64,000 nt of DNA, from contig JAIRVG010000038.1 in NCBI GenBank assembly GCA_031253995.1, positions 53,013 to 117,012 on the forward strand. Direction: 5' to 3'. Shown piece by piece: positions 38,691 through 47,194 of the stretch. The position numbers and the translations under genes were made by a program. This stretch comes from Paucimonas sp. (GTDB taxonomy: Bacteria > Pseudomonadota > Gammaproteobacteria > Pseudomonadales > Pseudomonadaceae). Each line of letters starts with the position of its first letter. Within the stretch, counting starts at the first letter, position 1. The notes below the pieces were generated by a model that saw nothing but the letters and a program-made list of their open reading frames with translations, had not been told where the DNA came from and made no database searches.

Positions 38691-39745
38691 GGCTTGAGCT
38701 CCTCGAAGCGCGCCTTGGCTTCGGCGTTGTTCTCATCGAAACCGAGGATGGTTTCGTACCAGTAGGCGGCGGTGGCGTTGTCCGGTGCCTTGAAGCACTC
38801 GCTGGCCTGGTGGTACTTGGGGTCGTACTCATGGGCATAGGCCATGGCGATCTGCACGTCACCGCCTTGGGCGCGGTTGGCGTACAGGCGCTGGGCCACG
38901 CCGCAGTGATTGTTGGCCTTGGCGGTGTTGATCACCTCAAGCAGCTTGGCGCTGTCCGGCGCCTGCTGGATGCAGCCCTGCACGAAGGCCAGCTCGGCCT
39001 GGCCCTGCATGCTTTCCAGGGTGCAGGGGGCGGCAGCGGCGCTGGCCGGCTGCGCAACCGGTGCCGCCGGTTGCTCGGCCGCAGGCGGCTCGACGGGGGC
39101 TGGTTGAGGGCGCTGGGTGAACCACCACCAGGCCGCGACGGCCGCCGCGGCGATCAGGAGCAACAGGATCAGCGGCAGCAGCCAGCGGTTTCCCGATTTG
39201 GCCGGCGCGGGTGGAGCCGATGGCGCGGGTGGCACGGCTGCGACGGGCTCAGGCTGGGCCTGCGGTTCAATGACGGCTGAGACGACGGGCTCGGGTTCTG
39301 GAGCCACGACCGGTTCAGGGGCGGGCGGCGCGACAGGCCTGGCGGCTTCTGGCTCCGGCGCTGCGGGCATGGCTGGGCCGAGGTCCGCCGAGGCGACCAG
39401 CGTCGGGCTCAGGCGGACCATGTGCATGGCGCTTTCGCCGGTGGCGGGGTTGCTCACCTCGATGCGGAACGCCGACGTGCCGCTGGCCTGTAGCAGCGGG
39501 TTGACCAGGTTGGGGCCGATACGGGTCTCGATCGCGCTGCCGCCTTCGACGGCAGTCATGCCCTCCAGACGGAACCAGTGGGCGACATTGCTCCAGCGCC
39601 CGCCTTCATGCAGGAAGTCCTGGGTCTGGTTGCTTTGCAGGGAGCATTGCAGGCCCTCGCTGGAGCCCTCCCAGCCGGCGATCCGCAGCATGCCGTGGCC
39701 CGGCGTGTTCACGTCCAGCGGCAGCACATCAACTCTGATACCCAT
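38687..39745 (-). CDS. Proline-rich single-pass protein of the srf operon
   Basis: A 352-residue protein with no recognised family. A soluble N-terminal domain (1-118; GMLRIAGWEGSSEGLQC, SAFRIEVSNPATGESA) is followed by a long Pro/Ala/Glu/Val linker (about 120-183), one TM helix (188-210) and a C-terminal helical domain (about 235-352) with YANRAQGGDVQIAMAYAHEY, which looks like a Sel1/TPR-type repeat. The plan (cytoplasmic domain, Pro linker, TM, periplasmic domain) is the same as in SrfA and both vWA paralogues. ATG at 39745 is chosen; TTG at 39754 would overlap the srfC stop. Confidence 0.72.
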   Translation of the reverse strand: MGIRVDVLPLDVNTPGHGMLRIAGWEGSSEGLQCSLQSNQTQDFLHEGGRWSNVAHWFRLEGMTAVEGGSAIETRIGPNLVNPLLQASGTSAFRIEVSNPATGESAMHMVRLSPTLVASADLGPAMPAAPEPEAARPVAPPAPEPVVAPEPEPVVSAVIEPQAQPEPVAAVPPAPSAPPAPAKSGNRWLLPLILLLLIAAAAVAAWWWFTQRPQPAPVEPPAAEQPAAPVAQPASAAAAPCTLESMQGQAELAFVQGCIQQAPDSAKLLEVINTAKANNHCGVAQRLYANRAQGGDVQIAMAYAHEYDPKYHQASECFKAPDNATAAYWYETILGFDENNAEAKARFEELKP

Positions 39746-39750
39746 TGCAA

Positions 39751-42459
39751 TCAACTCGCTTCGAAGGTGTTCAGCAGCACAGCCAGCTGGCGTCGCTGCT
39801 CGGTGGTGATTTCCGGATCGGCGCCGCTCTTGGCATTTTCCTGGGTCAGCCAGGCCAGGCCCGACAGCCAGTCCACCAGGAAGCGCTGTTCCTGGTGCGA
39901 GGGCTGTTCAGGCAGGTTGGGCAATTCGCCTTCGGCAACGGTCCGGTAGAAGCTGAACACCGGCTCCTTGGTCCCCAGCAGACTGTTGGGGCGTACCGAG
40001 AGCGGCTTGTCCAGCAGGTCGAACCAGCAGAGGAAGTCGCGCATCACCAGCTGCACGGCCATGACCTGACGCTGGACCATCTGGTCGCGACGGGCGCCGC
40101 TGACGAGGCGCTGCATGACGGCGGCGTCCAGTTGCTCGAGGAAGGCCGGGCGGCGTACCGCGCTGACCAGTTCCTCGGTCAGGGCTTCGACCCGCTCGCG
40201 GGTCATGCGCAGGCTCGCCAGGCGCAGAGGCTGCGTGCTCAAGTCGCGCATGTGCTTGATCCAGGACTTGAGCGCGGCGCGGGCAAAGCGCTGTTCGGAC
40301 GTCAGGCGCTTGGCCATTGGTTTGGCCGGTGCTGCGGCGGGGGCGGCCTCGGTGCTGGCGAACAAGTTGCCGAAGTTGATTGCCGGAGCCTTGTTGGCAG
40401 GCGCCTTGGTGGCTTGCTCAGGCTCGGCGGCGGCCTCATCGTCCAGGCCGTCGATTTCGTACACGCCGCTCAGGTACAGCTCTCGCAGCTGTTCGACAGG
40501 CAGTTGCAAGGCATGGATGAGCTCGCTGATGGCGTCCGGGTCGGCCCCAAGGTTGTCGAGCAGGTACTGGGTCTTTTCGCGCTTTTTGCCCAACAGTTGC
40601 TCGAAGTCTTCTTCACGCCAGGCGTGTAGACCATGCTCCAGCAAGTCGGTACGGCATTGCTCCAGTTGTTCTTGGATGCGCGTGAGCTTGAAGTCAATGT
40701 CACTGACCGCTTGGAAACTGCCGCTGAAGCGACTGATGCCGCCGTCGTTGAGCGCGAGCATCGCACCCCAGGCTGCAGCGGGGTCTTTGACGTGGCGTTC
40801 GACCGAGGGGCTGGCGGCAAAGCACTGCTGCAGTTGTTGCAGACGGGGCGCATGGCGCTCGTTGAACTGGGTTTCCTCGCCGTTGGCGTGGTCACGCTCG
40901 ATGAACGCGGTGTCCAGGCGTGGCTTGCGCACCAGGTAGGTATTGTTGAACGGCACGCCCGACCAGTCCTTCATCCATTCCTGGGCGCCGAAGCGTTCTA
41001 TCATGGTCAGCTTCATCATATTCTCGCAGCCTTCGGGCAGCTGCCCTTCGCTCAGGCTGAGGGTGTTGCTGATGAAACCATCGAGCATGGTCAGGGCCCA
41101 GATCAGGCCGGGGGCACGCTGGGCGCGTTCTTTCGGCGTGGCGCCCTGGGTCTTGTGGATCCAGCGGGTCAGCACTGGGCCGACGCTGACCACCTCGCTC
41201 TGCTTGAACGAGCTGGTGCACAGGACCAGGGCGTTCATCTGCTGGGCATCGGTGTAGCGTTCGAACAGGTAGGCCACCTTGCCACGCAGGATCAGGCTCG
41301 AGGCCGGGTTGACCTCTTCGACGGCATCGGGGCTGGCGGCATCTTCGATGCGCAGCAACTTCTGCCGGGTGCGATAGCCGGGGAAGTCGAGCAGATCGAC
41401 CTGATCCACCACCGGGTCCTTGGGGCTGTTGATCAGGCGGAAGGTCATCTCGGTGGTCAGCGCGGCCAACTGGGCGATTGTCAGACCGACGCGGCCCTGA
41501 GGCTGGCCGTCTCGCAGCGGACGCACGTCCACCTGCATGTCACGACTGGTGCCCAGGCGACCGAGGATGTCCACGTTCATGATGCTGTTGGCCTGGGTGT
41601 AGGTCCCGCTCTCTTCCTTGACCAGCACGCTCAACGGCGCCAGCACGGTGTCGGCGAAGCCCAGTTTTTGCAGGCCACCGACCAGCAGCTCGTAGACATC
41701 GGTCAGGGCCTGTTGCTCGCCCCAAAGCACCGAGAACAGCTTGGCCCGCTGGCGGTAGTTCAGGCGTGGCGCCAGCTTGATCACCCGTGGCCAGTACAGC
41801 TCGTTGAGCTTGCGCACCGACTTCTCGTAGTTGCCTTTGAGGTAGTCCCACAAGGCAACCACGTCGTCCCCGGTCACGCCCGGTTGCAACTGCTCGTGCT
41901 CGCGGCCTTCGTAACCCTTGAGCAGCGCCTGGATGCTTTCGTCGGTGAAGCTGTAGTCGAGCTTCTCCTGGTCGAAATCTTCGAACCAGGCGTTGGAGAG
42001 GATCTTGGCGACTTCGATTTCGCTGAACAGCTTCAGCTCGACAGGGTAGTCGGCGTCAGGGCTCGGCGTGGCCCGACGGCTGAAGCGGGTGACCAGACCT
42101 GTAGCCTCCTTGCCGAGCCCTGTTGGGTTGACGTGCTCGATGAAGTCGAGGGTCTTGCCGCCGAAGTCGGTTTCAAGACGCCCGGAACAGTCCGCGGCCA
42201 GGGCCGAGATCAGGTACGACTTGCCCGCCTGGGACAACCCGAAGAAACCGATCACCATGGGCGTGGAGGCCGCGCGCTGCAAGTCACGGGCCCGGTTGCG
42301 CGCCTGGCGCAGGCGCAAGCTCAGGCCATCGGCCTCAGCCTCGACGCTGGCAGCATTGCCGCGCACCTGCTCGATCCATTCCAGTGCCTCGCCGGCGCCC
42401 TTGTGAATAGCGCCCCAGGCATTCATCAACTGCTGTTGCTTTGGCGTAAGGTCGCTCAT
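39751..42459 (-). CDS. srfC: SrfC-like large P-loop protein
   Basis: A 902-residue soluble protein of the 'virulence factor SrfC' family. The P-loop is GFFGLSQAGKSYL (71-83). The DLLDFPGYRT segment (about 355) is a GTPase switch-II-like DxPG. Long helical regions make up the rest, with an Ala/Pro-rich linker around 665-720. Size and layout suggest a dynamin-like or TRAFAC-type NTPase. It is translationally coupled to srfB (ATGA). Salmonella SrfC was found as an SsrB-regulated gene; its mechanism is unresolved. The family call rests on the srfA-srfB-srfC order and the P-loop. Confidence 0.85.
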   Translation of the reverse strand: MSDLTPKQQQLMNAWGAIHKGAGEALEWIEQVRGNAASVEAEADGLSLRLRQARNRARDLQRAASTPMVIGFFGLSQAGKSYLISALAADCSGRLETDFGGKTLDFIEHVNPTGLGKEATGLVTRFSRRATPSPDADYPVELKLFSEIEVAKILSNAWFEDFDQEKLDYSFTDESIQALLKGYEGREHEQLQPGVTGDDVVALWDYLKGNYEKSVRKLNELYWPRVIKLAPRLNYRQRAKLFSVLWGEQQALTDVYELLVGGLQKLGFADTVLAPLSVLVKEESGTYTQANSIMNVDILGRLGTSRDMQVDVRPLRDGQPQGRVGLTIAQLAALTTEMTFRLINSPKDPVVDQVDLLDFPGYRTRQKLLRIEDAASPDAVEEVNPASSLILRGKVAYLFERYTDAQQMNALVLCTSSFKQSEVVSVGPVLTRWIHKTQGATPKERAQRAPGLIWALTMLDGFISNTLSLSEGQLPEGCENMMKLTMIERFGAQEWMKDWSGVPFNNTYLVRKPRLDTAFIERDHANGEETQFNERHAPRLQQLQQCFAASPSVERHVKDPAAAWGAMLALNDGGISRFSGSFQAVSDIDFKLTRIQEQLEQCRTDLLEHGLHAWREEDFEQLLGKKREKTQYLLDNLGADPDAISELIHALQLPVEQLRELYLSGVYEIDGLDDEAAAEPEQATKAPANKAPAINFGNLFASTEAAPAAAPAKPMAKRLTSEQRFARAALKSWIKHMRDLSTQPLRLASLRMTRERVEALTEELVSAVRRPAFLEQLDAAVMQRLVSGARRDQMVQRQVMAVQLVMRDFLCWFDLLDKPLSVRPNSLLGTKEPVFSFYRTVAEGELPNLPEQPSHQEQRFLVDWLSGLAWLTQENAKSGADPEITTEQRRQLAVLLNTFEAS

Positions 42460-45400
42460 TTTCCTTTGACATTCCCGCTGTCGAGCCAATAGTCGCTGTC
42501 ACTCAAGCTCGTGGTTGGCATGGTGTTGAGTGAGAGCTCCAGATCCCGGTCGTAATCGAAGTCGGCATCCTGGATGTTCGATTGCAAGTCGCAGATCACC
42601 AGCTTGTCGCTGACCAGGCCCTGCTCGAGCAGCAGGTCCGAAGGTTCTTCGACCTCCAAGCGGATGCGCAGTACCGGCGCTTCGCCGTTCTTGCCGATAG
42701 CACGGGAGAATGCGGCGCTGCCTCTGGGCGTGAAGCGCAGGGTGTAGAGCGGCGAGGCCGACCAGCGCTCGGCGGACAACTGCCGGTAACCCAGGTGCAT
42801 GTCGCCGCGCATTTCCAGCCAGGGCGTGCCACGGGTTTCCCCTTCGCCGACGATGGGCAGCTCGATGCGGCCTTTGTCGGACTTGAGGTCGCGATAGAGC
42901 ACATCGCCATGCTTGATGGTGCCGGCATTATCGATCTGGCCGAAGTGCTTGATGATCGAGTACGGCTTGAGCGCGGCGGTGCGGAAGTAGAAGTTCGGCA
43001 CGCTGTGTTTGGAGCACAGCAGGCAGATCATCGCGCCCACCGAGGCGGTGCTCTTCGGGTCGTCGATCAGGCCGTTGCGGTGGAACGGGTACCAGCCGCC
43101 GGTGCGGTAGTTCTGCAGCGCCAGGATACGTCCCGGAGGCAGAGGCAGGCGCTGGCGGATGAACGCCTGGACGCCTGGCAGGCGCGAGGGGCGGCCGGTC
43201 AGCAGCAGGACGTCGCAGGGGTAGTGGAAGATCACTTCGCACAATTCGGCGAGGATCTTGGTGATGTTGATCTGTCCGCCCAGGAAGGCGGTATGCACCT
43301 GCTCGAGGTCAAACGTGATCGGCGTGCCGAGCAGGTCCAGGGTGCCCTCGCGGCCCACTTCGCGACGCACCGCGGCATTGACGAACTCCACCACGCTGTC
43401 GTTGACCGCGTCGCTTCCCAGCACCTGTTGCCAGGTCTGCTCGATCGTCTCCTGGGGCTGCGCCGGGTCGTAGTGTTCGTAGGCCTTGAGCAAGGCCAGG
43501 CCCAAGGGCACGAACACCTGCAGGTTCAACTGCTGACGCAGGATGCGCTCCTGGGCGGTGGCGTCACCGTTGCCGCACAGGCGCGACATGAGCTCATCGG
43601 GCGCTGGTACGCCAGCATTGTGCAAGGCACTGCGGAACGACGGCAGGACGAATTCCTGGATCACGTCCAGCAGAATGTCGTCACCGGCGATCTTGAAGCC
43701 ATCGCGAAAACGCTGGTTCGGAATGATGTGTACGTTGCTGCCAGTGCCGCCATTGTTGCCGCGGTCCAGGCGATAGTCGGTGATCACAAGATCCGTGGTG
43801 CCACCGCCGATGTCGATGGTCGCCAGGGTGATCTGCTCGGCTTCCTGTTTGTCCGGGCGGGCCAAGGCTGCGAAGAACTCTTCGGGATGACCGGCGAAGT
43901 TCTCGCTGACCTCGTTGTACAGGTACACCAGCTGGCCGCAGCTGGCTTCGTCCCACTCCACGCGGATGCTCGGCAATGGCGTGCGCGGCACCACGCTCTT
44001 GTCCTTGAACGGGTTGCTCTCGCCGGCGTGCCAGCCCAGGCTCTTCCACACCAGGCCCACGGCCTCATACAGGCGGTTGCTGAGAATGCTGCGCTCGGCC
44101 TGTGGCATGCCTGGCGGCACGGTGAGCGTGATGCTGCTCAGCTGGCGCGGCACGCGGGCATGGCCCTGGCGCGAGCGCTGGGCCGGGCTGTTGATCTGCG
44201 ACAGGGCCTGGGTGACCACTTCGGCGAGCATGAAGGTCATCAGGTTGCTGCGCGAATAGCGCGGCGTGAACACCGGCATGTCGTTCTTGGGCGGCAGGTA
44301 CAGGGCCTGGCCCAGGTCGTTGATCAGGTGGGCGAAAGGCGCGGCGGTGGCCAGCGGCTCCTTGTCGGTCTTGACGTAGGAGGTGTTGAAGCGCCAGCCG
44401 TGGCCGTAGGCCTTCTCATCCCACAGGTAGCGTTTGGGGCTGGACAGGCCGGTGGAGCCCTCGGTGCCGCGACGGCGGCTGGCCAGACGGCCGGCTTCAC
44501 CACCGACCCGGGCGATGGTGGCCCACTGGAAGGCGTTGTGACGACCGCTCTTGACCGAGTAGTGGTCCTTGCCGAAATAGGCCTGGGTGAACTCGACACG
44601 GCTCTCGAAGGCCTGGTTGTAGACCTTCTCCGGCTCGCTCAGGTCGCGCAGTTCGAGCACGTAGTTGTGCTTCATGCCAGAGCCGGACTGGCCGTGATCT
44701 TCGATGATGATGCCGCAGGTGCGCGAATTGCCCACATCCAACACCAGGTCCACCGGAATCGGCTTGACCACGCCTTGGGTCTCGTTGGCGATCACCTTGA
44801 TTTCCGGGATCTCGACCTTGGGCTTTTCGGTGCTCTGTTCGGCAGGCGTCGGTCGGCGCAGCAGGCTCAGCACGTTCAGGTAGTGGGCCAGGTGGCGGTT
44901 GCCCTGCAGGTCACGGTCCAGGCGCTCGCGAGTCCAGTCGGCGCGGGCCTCGCCATAGAGCTCGGCGAGCCATTCGCGGATCCAGCCGTGCGTCAGGAAC
45001 CAGCCGTATTCACGGGCGCTGCAGGCCAATTTGAAGGCCACGCCGGCGCGCACGTCTTCTTCGTTGGGTGCCAGGTAGGCCGCGCCGTTGATGGTCGGCA
45101 TGATGCGGCTGTCGAAGGCCAGGGTCAGGCGATGGGTGTTGCCGTCGACGTCGGGCTCGGCCAGCTTGACCAGGCGCATGCGCGCCCAGTTGTTGGGGCC
45201 TTCGTCGAAGCGATAGGGCGGCATGAAGCGCAGGAATGGGATCGGCAGCCAGGTGCCATTGAACAGCTTCAGGCTTTCTTCCATGGGTACGCGGAAGTGG
45301 TTGTCCTCGGTGGTGTCGAACTCCACCTGCACCACTTTGTCTGGCTCGGGCTCGTAGAAGTCCTTGTACTCCTTGGACCACAGCAGCCGCGTGGGGACCA

Positions 45401-45536
45401 TGCCGTTGTTCAGTTGCACGAACTTGCCGGCTTGCTCGCCATCCGGGCCGAGACGCAGGGCGAAATCCATGAATTGAATGCCGGTATCGCTGACCAGCGT
45501 GACCGTTTCTTCGAACTGGGTGATTTCGGGCAACAT
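42456..45536 (-). CDS. srfB: SrfB-like actin/Hsp70-fold ATPase
   Basis: A 1026-residue soluble protein of the 'virulence factor SrfB' family. After an N-terminal domain (1-260) comes an actin/Hsp70-type ATPase core: phosphate-1 DLVLDVGNSRTCGIII (263-278), phosphate-2 TIDIGGGTTDLVI (573-585) and adenosine motif LLLTGRPSRLPG (777-788). ATP binding is therefore likely, and all three nucleotide-contact motifs look intact. The C-terminal 240 residues are family-specific. It lies 18 bases after srfA and is coupled to srfC. I infer an ATP-driven assembly or chaperone role. Confidence 0.88.
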   Translation of the reverse strand: MLPEITQFEETVTLVSDTGIQFMDFALRLGPDGEQAGKFVQLNNGMVPTRLLWSKEYKDFYEPEPDKVVQVEFDTTEDNHFRVPMEESLKLFNGTWLPIPFLRFMPPYRFDEGPNNWARMRLVKLAEPDVDGNTHRLTLAFDSRIMPTINGAAYLAPNEEDVRAGVAFKLACSAREYGWFLTHGWIREWLAELYGEARADWTRERLDRDLQGNRHLAHYLNVLSLLRRPTPAEQSTEKPKVEIPEIKVIANETQGVVKPIPVDLVLDVGNSRTCGIIIEDHGQSGSGMKHNYVLELRDLSEPEKVYNQAFESRVEFTQAYFGKDHYSVKSGRHNAFQWATIARVGGEAGRLASRRRGTEGSTGLSSPKRYLWDEKAYGHGWRFNTSYVKTDKEPLATAAPFAHLINDLGQALYLPPKNDMPVFTPRYSRSNLMTFMLAEVVTQALSQINSPAQRSRQGHARVPRQLSSITLTVPPGMPQAERSILSNRLYEAVGLVWKSLGWHAGESNPFKDKSVVPRTPLPSIRVEWDEASCGQLVYLYNEVSENFAGHPEEFFAALARPDKQEAEQITLATIDIGGGTTDLVITDYRLDRGNNGGTGSNVHIIPNQRFRDGFKIAGDDILLDVIQEFVLPSFRSALHNAGVPAPDELMSRLCGNGDATAQERILRQQLNLQVFVPLGLALLKAYEHYDPAQPQETIEQTWQQVLGSDAVNDSVVEFVNAAVRREVGREGTLDLLGTPITFDLEQVHTAFLGGQINITKILAELCEVIFHYPCDVLLLTGRPSRLPGVQAFIRQRLPLPPGRILALQNYRTGGWYPFHRNGLIDDPKSTASVGAMICLLCSKHSVPNFYFRTAALKPYSIIKHFGQIDNAGTIKHGDVLYRDLKSDKGRIELPIVGEGETRGTPWLEMRGDMHLGYRQLSAERWSASPLYTLRFTPRGSAAFSRAIGKNGEAPVLRIRLEVEEPSDLLLEQGLVSDKLVICDLQSNIQDADFDYDRDLELSLNTMPTTSLSDSDYWLDSGNVKGK

Positions 45537-45553
45537 CTTCTGCGTTTTCCGTG

Positions 45554-46984
45554 TTATTGACCGGCTTGTTTCATCAGCATCGGGAAGGCTTGCGAGCCGT
45601 AGTTGCCGCTGCAGTCAGCGACGCCCTGGGCGCCCGGCTTGCAGTTCACCTGAGGAAGGTCATAGCTGCTGCCATCGGCACAGGTGGCCTGGCCTGAACT
45701 GTTGATCGACAGCAGGCCGCCGTTCATGGCGGCTTCGACAGGGGCATCGCAGCGCACGCCGTCGGAACGGCTGACCGTGGCCTGGCCCTTGCCGTTCTGG
45801 AAGTCGTACTTCAGGCGCAGTGGCTTGCCGGTGCCTACCTCCTGGATACCGGCCCCGGCCCAGTCGCCATTGAGGAAGTCCGCGGTGCCGTTGCCAGCAT
45901 CCGGCGGAATGCTCAGCAGGTTCGGTTGGGTAGCGGCTGGCGGCGTTTCTTCGGGCAGCCCAGGCGGTGCGGGCGCCATGATGTTGCTCGCAGCCGGCTC
46001 GCTGGGCGCCGCTTGGCTCGCCTCGGGGGCAGGCGCAGGAGCCTCTGCGGCAGGCGTTTCGGCATTGCTGGCGGGCGGCATGATCGCTGGCGCTTGGCCT
46101 GCGTCAGCGCTGCCCGGCACTGCCGGCACCCCAGCTACGCCAGCGCCAGCGCCGCTCGACGGCACGATGCCCCCGCTCGTGCCTGCGGTCGTGAACACCG
46201 GGTCAAGAGGTTGACCTGCGTTCAGGTGTGGCAGCCCAGGGACGTTCAGGGGTGGGATGCCCAGCGCTGGAACGCCGCAGCTACGCAGGCCGAGCAGCAG
46301 CAGGAGCAACAGCAGCAACAGCAACGGCAGCCACCACCAGCGGCGCCACCAGGATGGCCGTGCCGGTGGTACGGCCAGCGGCGGTACGGGCGCAGCCGGG
46401 GCCAGGGGAGGCGGCTCGATCGGCGGCGGTGGCACCAACGGTTCGGCAGCCTTGGGTGTGCGGGGGTAGAGGCAGTGCAGAGGTTGGCGACCACGTTCGG
46501 CGCCAGCGTGAATGAAGCCCCAGAAGGTCAGGACCGGGCGGCCATCGACCAGGTACACGAAGTTCTCGTCAGGGAAGGGGACCACGCACGTCAGCAGTTT
46601 GCCGAACACCGTGCGATCGCCGTGGGCACCGGCTTTGGCGCCGGCCAATGGTTGGCCATGGGCGTCCAGGCCGAGCAGTTCGTTGCTCAGGTCGTTGATT
46701 CTGGCTTGGAGGATTTCCAACTGTGCGCGGGCTGGGGCGCGTTCTTCCTCGGTAGCGCTGCTCCAGGGGATGACATCCCCGGGGCGATCGCTGTACCAGT
46801 CGATGGTGCTGCCCAGCTCATCGGTTTGCGGGATGGCAAGGTGCTCGACCAGATCAGGATGGGCCGGGTGCTTGCGGCGGATCGCCTCGCGGATCTGCAA
46901 CGCAGCACGGTAGACCGGTTGGCCCGTTTCTCCCAAAGCGGTGAAATCTTCACTTTTACCGCTGCGTAGCAATACTCCGCGCAT
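45554..46984 (-). CDS. srfA: SrfA-like membrane protein
   Basis: A 476-residue protein, first gene of the operon. The cytoplasmic domain (1-160; MRGVLLRSGKSEDFTALGE, HLAIPQTDELGSTIDWYS) ends in FVYLVDGRPVLTFWGF. A Pro-rich linker (181-210), Trp/Arg anchor and Leu-rich TM (217-231), a Pro/Ala-rich periplasmic linker and a beta-type C-terminal domain with six cysteines follow. The name rests on position before srfB/srfC and the N-terminus. The N-terminal domain is shared with the two vWA paralogues at the far end of the operon. The ribosome site is weak and close to the ATG. Confidence 0.8.
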   Translation of the reverse strand: MRGVLLRSGKSEDFTALGETGQPVYRAALQIREAIRRKHPAHPDLVEHLAIPQTDELGSTIDWYSDRPGDVIPWSSATEEERAPARAQLEILQARINDLSNELLGLDAHGQPLAGAKAGAHGDRTVFGKLLTCVVPFPDENFVYLVDGRPVLTFWGFIHAGAERGRQPLHCLYPRTPKAAEPLVPPPPIEPPPLAPAAPVPPLAVPPARPSWWRRWWWLPLLLLLLLLLLLGLRSCGVPALGIPPLNVPGLPHLNAGQPLDPVFTTAGTSGGIVPSSGAGAGVAGVPAVPGSADAGQAPAIMPPASNAETPAAEAPAPAPEASQAAPSEPAASNIMAPAPPGLPEETPPAATQPNLLSIPPDAGNGTADFLNGDWAGAGIQEVGTGKPLRLKYDFQNGKGQATVSRSDGVRCDAPVEAAMNGGLLSINSSGQATCADGSSYDLPQVNCKPGAQGVADCSGNYGSQAFPMLMKQAGQ

Positions 46985-47194
46985 CCCTGACGACCCTGCC
47001 TAGTCTTAAGTTCCGAATCCGTGCGGTATCCATGCCTTGATACCGAAAATCCGGGCAACACTACTGGCAAAATGATTTCGTCGTCAATTCAGGCGAATGG
47101 CTTTTTGATATTTAGGCGCCACAGCCGGTAGGTACTTTCCGGTTAGGGGCGTGTTCAGAGGGCGCGAAGGGGCCGCGATGCGGCCCCAAAAGGC
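46985..47194. promoter_or_regulatory. Region upstream of srfA, with 3' hairpin of the M20 gene
   Basis: A 210-base gap. A perfect hairpin ggggccgc-gat-gcggcccc (47169-47187) lies just after the M20 peptidase stop and may end that transcript, though no U tract follows. The rest, more AT-rich (about 47060-47120), must hold the srf operon promoter; I see a small dyad ggtatc...gatacc (47028-47044) but no certain -35/-10 boxes. Confidence 0.45.

Noticed and set aside
35853..38765. 970-codon open frame on the plus strand opposite the tag-like/vWA genes
   Set aside because: It is an antisense shadow of GC-rich codons; the product is low-complexity with no domain, and the minus strand carries clear families.
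40633..42492. 619-codon plus-strand frame opposite srfC
   Set aside because: Antisense shadow; no ribosome site or family similarity.
42582..45560. 992-codon plus-strand frame opposite srfB
   Set aside because: The product is rich in His/Gln/Val with no motif; srfB on the other strand has intact ATPase motifs.
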